DNA from: Aphelenchoides besseyi
Lineage: Eukaryota > Nematoda > Chromadorea > Rhabditida > Aphelenchoididae
Direction of reading: 5' to 3'
NCBI GenBank assembly: GCA_024699855.1
Contig: JAMPIQ010000002.1
Span: forward strand, 2,418,001-2,482,000
Length of the DNA: 64,000 nucleotides
Shown: piece after piece, positions 21,916 through 31,578 of the stretch
Layout: each line of letters begins with the position of its first letter
How positions within the stretch are numbered: the first letter of the stretch is position 1
Translations under genes and position numbers: made by a program
The notes under the pieces: model-generated
Told to the model about the DNA's origin: nothing
Database searches by the model: none
The model's input: the letters and a program-made list of their open reading frames with translations, nothing else

Positions 21916-21929
21916 GTCGACCGAAACCG
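21916..21929 (+). repeat. SINE target-site duplication, left copy
   Basis: GTCGACCGAAACCG, identical to 22231-22244. It lies at the tail end of the SINE. Confidence 0.9.
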
Positions 21930-22230
21930 AAAAGCACGAAAAAGCACGAAAAATCCCCTCTTTTGATTCAATCGCAAGCGATGGAGAGGCTCCGAACGCC
22001 CTATTATGTTCGGGTCTTGGCATATTGTAAGGGCATTGCTGTTGCGAGTTGCCAGCTCTGAACAGCGCCCCCGTGCTTCCCCTTGAATTCAAGGTACCCA
22101 TTGGCTTCCAGAATTGGTACCGCCTGGGTGGGGCGAGAACAGCGGAGTTCGCATTACAGCTCGACCAGGGATTGAACCTGGGAGCCACCGAACTCTGTGC
22201 AGACGTGTTACCTTTGCACCACGCTGTCCT
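21930..22230 (-). mobile_element. tRNA-derived SINE with 14-bp target-site duplication
   Basis: The 301-bp insert lies between two copies of GTCGACCGAAACCG (21916-21929 and 22231-22244). Read on the minus strand it starts with a tRNA-like head. The Pol III A box TGGTGCAAAGG is at 22211-22221. The B box GGTTCAATCCC is at about 22169-22179, inside a perfect 5-bp T-stem CCAGG-TTCAATC-CCTGG. The anticodon stem does not fold, so it is not a working tRNA. A tRNA-unrelated body follows, and the 3' end is a repeated tail (TTTTTCGTGC twice, then TTTTC). Head, body, simple tail and a long duplication are the signature of a SINE copied by a LINE. No second copy is in the window. Confidence 0.85.
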
Positions 22231-22556
22231 GTCGACCGAAACCGCCTAAAAATTTGGATTATGTGAAGAATACACATCGATTCAATTACCGTATTGGCCA
22301 CCAATGCCGCCAGCATATCCGCTTAAAAATCTTTAAATTAATTACATCTGACATCTTCACATATCTCCGAAAGATCCACCTCCAAACTCTGGACCTCCTA
22401 CTGGACCCCCAAATCCGCCGCCTTTAATATCAGATTTACTTTAATCAGAATCAGTTTGAACTCACCGCCAAGTGGGTAAGGTGGTGGGCCATAGCCGGCG
22501 TTTACAAAGCCGAAGATCGAACAAACAGCTAGAACAACGAGGAAAAGAACTTTCAT
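22208..22556 (-). CDS. Glycine-rich secreted peptide, copy 2, C-terminus changed by a SINE
   Basis: Signal peptide MKVLFLVVLAVCSIFGFVNA and mature start GYGPPPYPLGG are near-identical in plan to the copy at 20633-20959. Four exons continue through GPVGGPEFGGGSFG and GYAGGIGGQYGGFGR. The frame then enters the SINE at 22230 and ends QDSVVQR-stop at 22208. Beyond the SINE and its duplicated target the older frame goes on for a few basic residues to a stop at 21899-21901, matching the basic end (FGRRR) of the other copy. Most of the glycine-rich part is untouched, so the peptide could still be made, but with a new tail and with SINE sequence as its 3' UTR. Confidence 0.75.
22231..22244 (+). repeat. 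SINE target-site duplication, right copy
   Basis: GTCGACCGAAACCG, identical to 21916-21929. It lies within the coding sequence for GFGR at the 3' end of the glycine-rich peptide gene. Confidence 0.9.
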
Positions 22557-23007
22557 TCTGAATGATCAGGTTAAGTCAAAGAAAAAAGTGTTTACCTGGC
22601 AGTTTAAGACCAATTAGTTGACTGGAACCGAACGATTCACACTGAAACACTTTTGGCTGCCATCGGCTTTTAAACAATCGACTTCAGTGAGCACACTCAA
22701 GGTCACACAGACACGTAACGTCATAACCGAAGGCGTTTTGTTTGGTCGCCAAATCACACCTCTACCGGTTTGGTCTACCAACTTCCATCAACCAGCACCC
22801 CGATTAAGCAGTTCATTTGAACTTCACGGATCGAAACGATCAAATTTGCTCGGAGATTTGACGTCAATCAAAATGAAATATCTGTGACGCGTGTTCGCCA
22901 AAGTTCATTGAACAAACTTTTCGACAAATCAACGGTTTCCGTTTGTTTATAACGAAAATTTCAAATTACAATCAATCATTGTGAGTAAGCATTTCCGTTC
23001 GCATCTT
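22557..23007. other. Intergenic, peptide-gene promoter region
   Basis: Upstream of glycine-rich copy 2 and downstream of the Pro/Tyr-rich peptide gene. No other feature seen. Confidence 0.5.
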
Positions 23008-23417
23008 TCAACCCATGTTGTTGTATCCGGTACCATAGCTCGACTGATATCCGCAACTACTACACGGATTGGAGTTGTAAGTCGCTGAAATCGTCATTCA
23101 TTTGATTGTTGTATCAAAGCTCTTACGTTGAACAGGCGGAGAATAAACCGGAGGTGCAGGATTATAGGTTGGAGCTGAAATCTGATAGTTAAACGTTTCA
23201 ATAAGCTTCTTAATGACTCTATCAACAACGAATTGAAAATAAAACTTACGGGGCGGTGGTGGTGGTTGATAGACTGGGGCTAAACAAATTACTTGTTCTC
23301 AATTCAATCATCAATAAATCTACCTGGAGCCGAATATGAGGGTCGATTGTAGCCGGCTTCCACCATCGTGGATATGAAAATGCAGATGACTACAGAACTG
23401 ATTACTCTCTTTGTCAT
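23008..23417 (-). CDS. Pro/Tyr-rich small secreted protein
   Basis: Four exons give about 80 residues. A signal peptide (MTKRVISSVVICIFISTMVEA) is followed by GYNRPSYSAPAPVYQPPPPP, TYNPAPPVYSPPVQPTYNS and NPCSSCGYQSSYGTGYNNMG-stop. P-x-Y and PPVY repeats suggest a cuticle or epidermal matrix protein open to tyrosine cross-linking; the single CSSC pair is the only cysteine motif. It shares strand, size, exon plan and GY start of the mature part with the two glycine-rich peptide genes below it, forming a small cluster. Function is inferred from composition only. Confidence 0.75.
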
Positions 23418-24558
23418 TTTTGAATCCAATCAAGACTACAACTGTTCGACGACTCAACTTGACTCCAATTCATTGCTATTTATTCGCTTGAGTTTTGAAT
23501 TGACTCATTTGCAGATTCCAGTTTTATTCAATTTTTGTTGTAGGGACCCGTAAATGTGTGTTAATAGGCCCGGTTTGCTTGCAAATGGCACTCAATTTTG
23601 CACGAATTGTTTAGCAAAATAGAACATCGAATTCGGTATCGAACGAGTTGTTTGGGTTTGGCGATAATTCGATTAGATAGTTCAAAAAACAAGACAGGAA
23701 ATAAACAACACGAACGACCTTGGAAAAGAACGCAGCACATCGATGAATTGAACACTTTTCGAGACTGCTAATTGAAGGTCGTCGGGAATGCGAACTATGA
23801 AATGAACTGCTCTTCCACAAAAATGCGATGGCTGGAATGAATTCTCCTTTGTGAATCCAATTCCATTTGTTTCGAACCAAACCGAAAACAGTGGTTCCGA
23901 AGTACCACATCGCCTAGAATCCAATCGGCTCCAGAGGAACGTTTATTCGGTACGAAAGTCAACAAACCGCATTTGTTTGTTCTCATCGACTAAACTCGCA
24001 ATTAATCTTATCTCTCAATTGAACTCATTTTGACTAAGTAGTTTTTGGGAGAGAAAACGGAACATTCGCTTGTTATAGCAAAATAAAAACGATGGTTGTT
24101 TTCACTTTTTGCAATCGACCAGCTACTCATTAAGCTTCTTGTCGTGCTTGACATGAAGTCGTTTATGAATCAATTGCACCAGGCTCGTAAACGCGTAAAT
24201 GTGACGTACTTCAAGGAAAAATAAGGTCGTCCAATCTCTCACTCCGCTTGTTCCTCCCAATTCGACTACTACAGTCAAACGTTTGTTTCTACTTTATCTT
24301 GAACTTACTAATCTATTCTGACTGATTATTTCTTTGGTTTATCTCATTCGAAAAAGACGTAAAATGGATTGCATTGGGCAAATCACAAGCTTCATTCCTC
24401 CATTATAATTCCAACGAAGACAAACAAGTTTATTTGGCCCAATCAAATTTCAAGAAACTCGAAGTTCTGAAACCCATCCCGTTGGTTCTACACCTTTTCA
24501 TAAAACCACTGTTTTAGAGTATTGAGGCAAAATGAATGTATTTATTGGGGCAAGTACG
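23418..24558. other. Intergenic, no supported gene
   Basis: Overlapping open frames around 23560-24030 on both strands lack start and splice context. Upstream of the Pro/Tyr-rich gene and beyond the 3' end of the kinase pseudogene. Confidence 0.45.
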
Positions 24559-25631
24559 TTACATCTTGGGAGTCGGTTGAGTGCTTAACGGAGGAGTGGT
24601 TGTTGGTCCAAGAGATGGAGAAGTCGACGTGTTCTCGCGTTCGGGCTTCTCAGCCTACGGTTTGCACCGCTCGATCAGAGTCTCTATGCCGCATTTGCCG
24701 TAGAGTTCGATTTTGTGATTGAATGCTTCCAGGTGCTTCTTGAACGAAACAACAGTGCACAATTTCATAACGATCAGCACCGGGAGCCTCTCAAAGGCGA
24801 CGCTATAGAACTGAAAATGAAGATTCGGTCACTTTGCCGGATTAGAGCACTCGCCTTAATGACGTTCGGATGGTGCACTGATCGCATGAGCTGGCCTTCT
24901 TGGACAAGCGCCATTTGCGCTTTGTCTTGTTGCGTTTTGCGTTCCTCAATCGAACTCTTGCACACTTCCACTGCCCTCTAGCTCATTTCATCACGCCGAC
25001 GGAGCTTCCCACGATAAACGACGCAGAAGTTTCCATCTCCTAAATTAAATTTAAGCGCTGAACGCATGACTTACCTTGTTTTTCGCGTTTCCGCGTTCTA
25101 GCGATATCCAAAGTCGGCGGTCTTCTGAAGCCGGATCGGCCATCTCGCCGGTTTGCTCAGTGAGCTCTTCTTTCATTTGATATCCAGTCCAGTACGTGAG
25201 TGATGTTTGAGCGTTTTCTTGATGGTGGGAAACATCAATGCCGGATCCTAAACGAAAGAGTCGAATGAAGTAAAGGAAAAAAACTTACGCTCGCCACCAA
25301 CTAAAACACTGTGCACGTTTTGTTCTGGACCCTGAAGTGGTGAGCTTCGTTGGTCCATCGCACCGACAAATTCAGTTCGCTAAAGCTTCCGGGATCTTCG
25401 GGCCGAATAGCAAAATCACCGTTTGCGGCCAAGCACATCTGTAAATGAAGTTAATGAATTTCAGGACTTTCCAAGTTCTACTAACCTTGATTCCCTTTTG
25501 GTCCAGAACTCCCTTTTTGTTCAGGACACCGACGAAGCATTTAAGACCTTCCGAATCCAACTTTCCCAGCAGCGTTCCGATTGCAGACCTTTAGCCGACA
25601 GCTTTTGGTCTTCCTTTGCTTTTTCGACCAT
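24559..25631 (-). pseudogene. Decayed SH2-tyrosine kinase (Fes/Fer type)
   Basis: Read on the minus strand it begins MVEKAKEDQKLSAKGL, then must shift frame near 25585 to continue AIGTLLGKLDSEGLKCFVGVL and ANGDFAIRPEDPGSFSELNLS...VRWTNEAHHFRV, a diverged SH2 domain. A TAG (25301-25303) interrupts before LVGGERSGIDVSHHQ. The kinase N-lobe follows: GDGNFCVVYRGKL, an in-frame TAG (24978-24980), AVEVCKSSIEERKTQQ (invariant lysine), EGQLMRSVHHPNVIKFYSVAF. A third stop follows IETLIERCKP, then a Ser/Thr/Pro tail ends at 24559 with AATAAA just beyond. The catalytic loop and DFG are missing, so there was an internal deletion as well. One intron starts GC rather than GT. Nematodes carry many such small SH2 kinases; this is a dead copy whose exons and 3' end are still recognisable. 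Confidence 0.75.
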
Positions 25632-26382
25632 GATCGTTGGAGTTGTAGTCTGAAAAGAACTGTGAAGGAAAGAGAGAAAGGGAACCAACCGTTGGAGGAG
25701 TGGGCAGAAGTCAGTTGTGACGATCAGAAAGAAAATTTGCAGTCTCGTTAACTTTAATATGCAAATTTCTGTTTTTCTCTTATGTAAATTGGTGTTGACT
25801 GATATGCAAATTCCATGTTCTATTCTACGGTATTGAGTGCCCTCACATCGTATCCAAGAGTAAGATGTCCGTTGATGTTGTAATCGAGTATTCTAAGTTC
25901 GACCTTATTTCATCTTAACTGTCTGTGTTTCCAGTTCTCAAAGCACATCATCGTCTAATAACCAAAAGTATGTTGAAAGCAACTTCTTTACTATCGTTCG
26001 ATTTTGCGGCAATTCGAATTCTCAACCACTTGTTCTTAGAATCATTCCTGACGTTCGGTTGTCGTGAATTCGGCTTTCAAACAACCTACCAACAAGTGAA
26101 TAGCTATCGCTGCTACCTCAAATCATTAGTCTATTGTTCGTTCGATATTCCCATTTCACTTGTCAGCAACGTGCTCTTACGTTAAAACGAACTCGAGATG
26201 ATGTATATCTTGATGAGAAGTTCGAATTCGTGTTTTCAGATTGCTATGAATTGAAGACATCAAACTCTTTTTATGCATAGACTTTTATTATACCAAAGAA
26301 CAATCGTTGTTCGCATCAACAAGTTTATTGTCCCAAATTCGTCTAATTCTTTATGTGTTTTGTGAATCCAATTCTTTTTTTT
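25632..26382. other. Intergenic, no gene seen
   Basis: Contains AT-rich intervals with repeated ATATGCAAATT-like octamer sites near 25757 and 25801, and a long poly-T before the stop of the next gene. No exon chain. Confidence 0.45.
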
Positions 26383-27627
26383 TCAAAATCGAAAAGCCAA
26401 CAGTGCTCTCGCAGCATTGGATCTAAACTCATCTAACATTCACCGATTATTTCGACCGCTTACCTCCGATGATCCAATCAGCTCCTTTGTATCGTTTACT
26501 TGGTCCCGAAATCATGAGAAGACATTTGTTCGATCCTTGGCTCTACAACCAACAGTTCCAACTAATCATAAGTTTTTCGCTCACTTGAACCAAATATTCT
26601 CGTGGATAAAAGGTGAAGATTCGTTTGTGGAAAATGAGACGTAACTTCGGGAGTTGTTTCTTGACTTTGCAATTCACATAATATTCTTCGAGGTTATCAT
26701 CGTATTTGGCGCGTATACGTTTACGAATCGCCTTCACAACATTCATTGGAGCATGAACTCGCGGACTACCCGGATAGAAAAGAGCGCGGCCACCTCTGAT
26801 TTTGGTACTCCCGATTCGTGCACTAAGAATAGTGTTGAAGACAAATTCAAGTATCAAACTCACTAATCCATTTTGATTTCCCATGCTCTTGGATTGTCTG
26901 TTTTAACGTAGAAATGAGCGTCGTTGCAATGATCAGTGTCTTTGTTCCCATAAGTAATATTCCCATAGGTTTGAATATCATTTTTACGTGTATGTTTATA
27001 ACTAAACAGGAACAAGGCTTATCATTAGTGAAATGAGAACTCACGATTGAAGGTAAACCTCGAACACAAGAGCATCCAAATTCTTCAACATTCCTTGAAG
27101 AAAAGTTCCGGGCAACTTCGACTTTTTTGGAAGAAATCCCCAACCCATTAAACCAGTCGCGTATCCATTAGTTAATGCTCCCTTTGGAGCATCGATAAGC
27201 GGAAGTGGAATCATTGGCGGAGCTTTGCCCGGAATTGCAAGGGCCGTCAACGCGTCCGTGGCCAAGTGGCCGGTTGATTTAGAACCCATGTGTTGAGTTG
27301 CGAACGGTTTCATAGGATTGGGTTCGTTAAATGTGGTCGATTTTGCAGTATCGTAGCCTTTACGATTCTTCGTACATCCCGGTGTCTTGCAATTTGCTGG
27401 TATAACAAAAAAGTCCGGAGTTGCCACACTTAACTCCATAGTCGTTGGTTGAGCTGCAATCAGAGTTCGATTTACGTGTTTGTGAACTTACTTGGTGTTC
27501 CAAGTCCTATCAACTGAATCATAGTCCCTTTAACATTGTAAAACGGCGCAACAGTAAACTTTTGTCGCGGTGGAATAGCCAAGATACCATTAACAAAAAT
27601 GACGATAAGAATTGAAAATCGAAACAT
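26383..27627 (-). CDS. Pepsin-fold protein lacking both catalytic Asp motifs
   Basis: Six exons. A signal peptide (MFRFSILIVIFVNGILA) is followed by MIQLIGLGTPTQPTTMELSV, the pepsin 'v.lGTPpQ.f.l..' strand. Where DTGSS should follow, the text is ATPDFFVIPANC. Then come YDTAKSTTFNEP (YdpskSST), GLMGWGFLPKKS (GilGLG), LKNLDALVFEVYLQS, GNITYGNKDTDHC (G.ltfGg.D...C), a second-lobe segment where DTGTS is replaced by LFYPGSP, YYVNCKVKKQLPKLRLIF (y.vdC.....lPdl.f..), and GADWIIGDEFRSNAA (..wiLGD.FlR). Both halves of the fold are there but neither active-site motif, so it cannot be a normal aspartic protease. It is likely secreted; a binding or scavenging role is inference. It is clearly separate from, and more degenerate than, the gene at 5791. 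Confidence 0.75.
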
Positions 27628-28036
27628 AACCGTAGGGTTATCGGAAGTCTTTCAAACATGTTAGCAATTATAAATCTATTGCCTTTTATTCTTTTTCGAC
27701 CATAAACGTCATACCAAAAGGTCCTTAATTAACAGCTGATTAAACGAGGCGAACAGAATTAAGCCCAAAAGCCTGCTTTCGAAACGTTTCCTGTCGTTGG
27801 AATCAAATCGAGAGTTTGCCCAACGAAAACACTTATTTTTGCATCGCATAATATGCAAATAAACGGAAGTTCGAATCCAATTCTAATATGCGATGATTTC
27901 AAGTTCTATTTTGTGACTTCACTTGCATAAGTTAGTCGAAGCAATAAACTCCAAAGTTGATGTTTATTACGACAATTTTCATAGTCATTAAGCAACGGTT
28001 AAAAGCAACTCTTGAGACTTTGATGGATCAATTGAT
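27628..28036. other. Intergenic, no gene seen
   Basis: AT-rich upstream region of the pepsin-fold gene and 3' flank of the transthyretin-like gene. A homopyrimidine stretch and the octamer ATATGCAAAT (near 27850) are the only points noticed. Confidence 0.5.
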
Positions 28037-28599
28037 TTACTCGTCAGTGCAGGTACGTCCTAGAATATGAGATGTTTGAGGTTAATCGACGGGTTTTCTA
28101 CCTTCTCCTTCCATTTGCGGGGCCAGGTCGATTGAACCGAAATCGTAGACTTTCTCGGCTGTTCCGTGGTGAATGTATTCGGTGGGAACCGGACGGACCA
28201 ATCTTCTTTTGCAGGGCTAAAACTGATGCAATTAGTGACATTTGCAGGTGTGTAAAGGTCTTGCTTTGTTTCCATCTTCGCAGTCGTGGAAAGCGCGGAA
28301 TTCGGGTTCGATGGTCGTCAATTCGCGGGTAGTGCCGTCGAGTTGGAAGTATCCACGAGCATCAGTGAACTTTTCGTCCAACAAATCGTCAGAATCGCCG
28401 GGATCTATGGAGGACAACAGTTAGAAAACCTCAGTTTTTACTTACTTCGATCCAAGTCATAGATCTTCACTTTCACGTTTTTGGCCGGAAGTCCATTGCA
28501 GAGAAGTTGTCCTTTGACTGCAACTCCTTGTTTGCGAAGCGACATCGCCGGAACGAAAAGAAGCACGAGGCCCAATGCGACCAATTGAATCGAGTTCAT
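28037..28599 (-). CDS. Transthyretin-like secreted protein (nematode TTR family)
   Basis: Four exons, about 140 residues. A signal peptide (MNSIQLVALGLVLLFVPAMS) is followed by KQGVAVKGQLLCNGLPAKNV and KVKIYDLDR, the opening strand pattern 'v.V.G.l.C.g.pa..v.vkL.d.D'. Then come DDLLDEKFTDARGYFQLDG, EPEFRAFHDCEDGNKPCKRR and HHGTAEKVYDFGSIDLA, ending GRTCTDE-stop. This fits the nematode transthyretin-like (DUF290) family: small secreted beta-sandwich proteins, some of which bridge dying cells to engulfment receptors or act in neurons. Intron 2 starts GC (AAA|GCAAGA) and is needed to keep the family alignment. In-frame ATGs farther upstream (to 28788) are less likely, since 28599 starts the signal peptide. 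Confidence 0.88.
28252..28299 (-). other. GC-AG intron in the transthyretin-like gene
   Basis: Donor GCAAGA after codon AAA, acceptor ttttag before CCC TGC. Splicing here gives EDGNKPCKRR, the expected family sequence; without it the frame is lost. Ends are approximate to a few bases. Confidence 0.75.
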
Positions 28600-29751
28600 C
28601 GTTGGAATCTGCTGAAAACATGATTTAAAAAAGAAATTGAATGATGTTTCGGAGTGAATTCGCGAGACCACGATCGGGAATTGCGATTTCTCGCTTTTAT
28701 ACGCCAAAACACTCGGAAATCGAAGCGATCGGCCAACTGCTGTTGATTTGACTGAAAAACAGATGAATCCACGGGCAAGCACATTCACTTTTTGTTTATA
28801 TTCGTGTGTTGTTGATCAAAGCTCACCATCGATTTTAATGGTCGATCGATGCGAAGGTCGAGAACAAACAAACGACCTTGTGCTCTCCGTCCAGATGTTG
28901 CTTTCGACCATAAAACTCACGTCGAATTGTAAGACGTTCAACTCATGGAAAAACATCTTTTGGCTTCCGCATTCGAAAACGTTTCAATGAATCAAAACGA
29001 AAACATTCGCACGTTCGTCTTTCAATCAATCAAACTCACGCGAAAATAAGCGATACGCTAGAAAGAATGATGTTCGAGATCACTGATCACTTGTTCGATT
29101 TCTGCAAGAAGTTGGCCATTCGACGTCAGAATTAAATTCGACTGCAAGTGCGATCGTTTCCCCACTCGAGTTTTGAATTTCTTTTGTTTGACGTCGATCC
29201 GTGAATTGCATGCCATCAATTAAGAAGGGCAGTTGGAGCCGAGTGCTCGACGATGCTCATGAATCAAACGGAAAAACGATGCCGACAGAGCGAACAATTG
29301 GAACGCCAACAAGCGTGATCAACGAAAGTCGAACGTTTCCGGACGATTTGAAGGTGACAACGAAAGCAAAGCGAATTGAAAGGAGGATTAAGTAGAGAAA
29401 AAACATAAGTGCAAATGCCAATTGCTTTCAATTTGACTCAAATAAACGAATGGCAATCGTACATGTCGGTCGTGGTGTGTGATCGACGAACACTAATTGC
29501 CTTTAACTCACGGTAATTTCCAGTCCATGAGGATGCTGTGGGTCATTGGTTGTTGGGAACGTTGTTCTTGAACCATCTTCTTTGGCCTCAAAACCGAATT
29601 CCATTTCTCTTCAAGTTTGTGGCATTTAAACGTTAGAAAACAATGAAAAAGTCATAAAACCGAGTACTTTCATTTTCAGTAGCTTTGTTTTTGAAGATCA
29701 GAAGACGTGTACTTTTCAGACGTGCATTTTAACGTGAAAAAAGTTTTCTCT
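28600..29751. other. Intergenic between divergent genes, no gene seen
   Basis: Upstream regions of the transthyretin-like gene (minus) and the TWK channel (plus). Short open frames only. Confidence 0.5.
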
Positions 29752-31578
29752 ATGAGACGTTCTATTGCAGTAGTGGAGATGTTCTTCAACTTGCTATCTC
29801 GAGGTTATGATCGATATCATGTATCACATTTCATTATGGGTCTTATTGTCGTCATTTACACACTCTTCGGCGCAGTGTGTTTCTGTCTTCTGGAGCAACA
29901 AAACGAATTGAATGTGCTGCGAGAACGCGCAGAACGACAGAACATCAGCAAACAGATGGCAAGAGCTCGATTAGTCCAAGATCTCTCCTACTATTTTCTA
30001 CGGGACATCAAAGTGTCGGCGTTGTTGAGTTCAAACATGACCAAATTGCTGGACGAGTACGATGCCGAAATGATTGCAAATTATCCAATCAAAGATAACC
30101 GCCATTCATTGAATCCGCGCTGGTCACTGTGGAGCGGTTTCTATTATGGTTGGTGAGAGCACTTGATCTGTCGTTTTAATTGCTTTCCTTGCAGCGTACA
30201 GTGTCTACACAACAATTGGGTATGGAGACCTCACAACACGCACACCATTCGGTCGATTATTCACAATCATCTATGCACTTTTCGGTATACCGCTGTTCAT
30301 TACTTTGCTCAACATGTGGGGTCTGTAAATTCGACTGTGCGATATTTGAATGCATAGATTACAGGTGGAGCTTTATTCAATTTGATGCACATCCTCTGGA
30401 AGAAGTACATGGTCAGATCGGCGCGTTATATTCGCACACGTGCAATAAGATCGAAACAACTTCAAGCGGAAGAAGAATACGATGAGGTGAAGCATGTTGA
30501 TTGTGTCGATTATAATCGAGCTTTCAGTCATCACTTGGGCCATCGGAAGCTGTGAGTCAGACGACAATTCGATCAGAAATCGAACAACCGAAACTTCCGC
30601 TGAAATTAGCATTTTTTGCCATTACTATCTACGTTCTCTTCTCCACCGTGGTCTTCATGTTTTTTCAGGTGACAAGAATCGATGTGTTCAATTCACTTTC
30701 TGCATTTTAGTCTTGGAGTTTCAATATCGCCCTCTACTTCTCATCAGTCTCGTTGCTGACCATCGGATTGGGAGATGTGACCGTTGAACATCGTGTTGCG
30801 GTCCTCAACTTCGCTTTGATCATAATCGGCTTGTCGATTGTTTCGATGTCGATCCAAGTGATTCAGATTCACATCGAAGCTGTTTTTGCTCGAATCATTC
30901 GCTCAATTGACAACGATTTCAAGAACAAGTTGATCGGTTCGTATTTATGGCTTGTTTTTGTTTTAACCGAAGTGCTTCAGCTGAGAAACGAAAAGTCTCC
31001 AATGCGACGAGCATGTGCGAGAAAGTGGATCGAAAACAATCGGCAACGGTCATTTCGATTCCCGTTCCAACGTTGAAGCAGCAGGAAGAGTTCAATAAAC
31101 AAAGTTCCCAATCGTTGGCCAATGCAACTGCCGGTATGTTCGATCTCAATAAAGATATTCATCGTAGTTTATTGCAGAAGAATTGGATGCCGTTAATCGC
31201 TATGCAGATAAGATGAAGTACACGGATCGATTGCTGGTCAAACTCATGAGTTCGCACCAGAAGAAGCTTTTGAACGAGCGGTTTCTGGAGCGAACTCGAA
31301 TGCGAAGTGTTGGAATTCAAACGGACGAAAGAAAAACCTCGTCGTCCGCTCAAACCGAACGAGTACGCCGCTTGGACAGTTTGATTCCCTTCAGTCCACG
31401 ATTCCAACTAACCGAATCGGTCTCCGACGAAACGAGTTCGGACGAAGATGTTCCGAGCTCGTCGCTAACACCCCAAGCAAAGTCGGGAAGCAACCTCAAG
31501 AGCAGTCAACCTGCGAAAATACAACGAAAACGCGGTCTTTCTCGAAAGAAACTCTACATCTACAATTGTTCCGATTAG
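29752..31578 (+). CDS. Two-pore-domain potassium channel (TWK family)
   Basis: About eight exons. TM1 (HFIMGLIVVIYTLFGAVCF) is followed by the usual extracellular cap region with an N-glycosylation site (SNMTKL). P-loop 1 reads SVYTTIGYGDLTTRT and TM2 is FTIIYALFGIPLFITLLNMWG. After a cytoplasmic linker come TM3 (FFAITIYVLFSTVVFMFFQ), P-loop 2 SVSLLTIGLGDVTVE and TM4 NFALIIIGLSIVSMSI. The GYG/GLG filter pair is standard for K2P channels, which set resting potential as dimers in the plasma membrane. The C-terminal tail is long, basic and Ser-rich (RSVGIQTDERKTSSSAQTE), a likely regulatory region. The ATG at 29752 follows an acceptor-like site (cttttcag), consistent with trans-splicing; an upstream ATG at 29707 would straddle that site. 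The subfamily cannot be assigned. Confidence 0.92.

Noticed and set aside
22140..22230. Functional tRNA gene
   Set aside because: A and B boxes and T-stem are good but the anticodon stem does not pair, and the sequence is flanked by a target duplication with a SINE tail.
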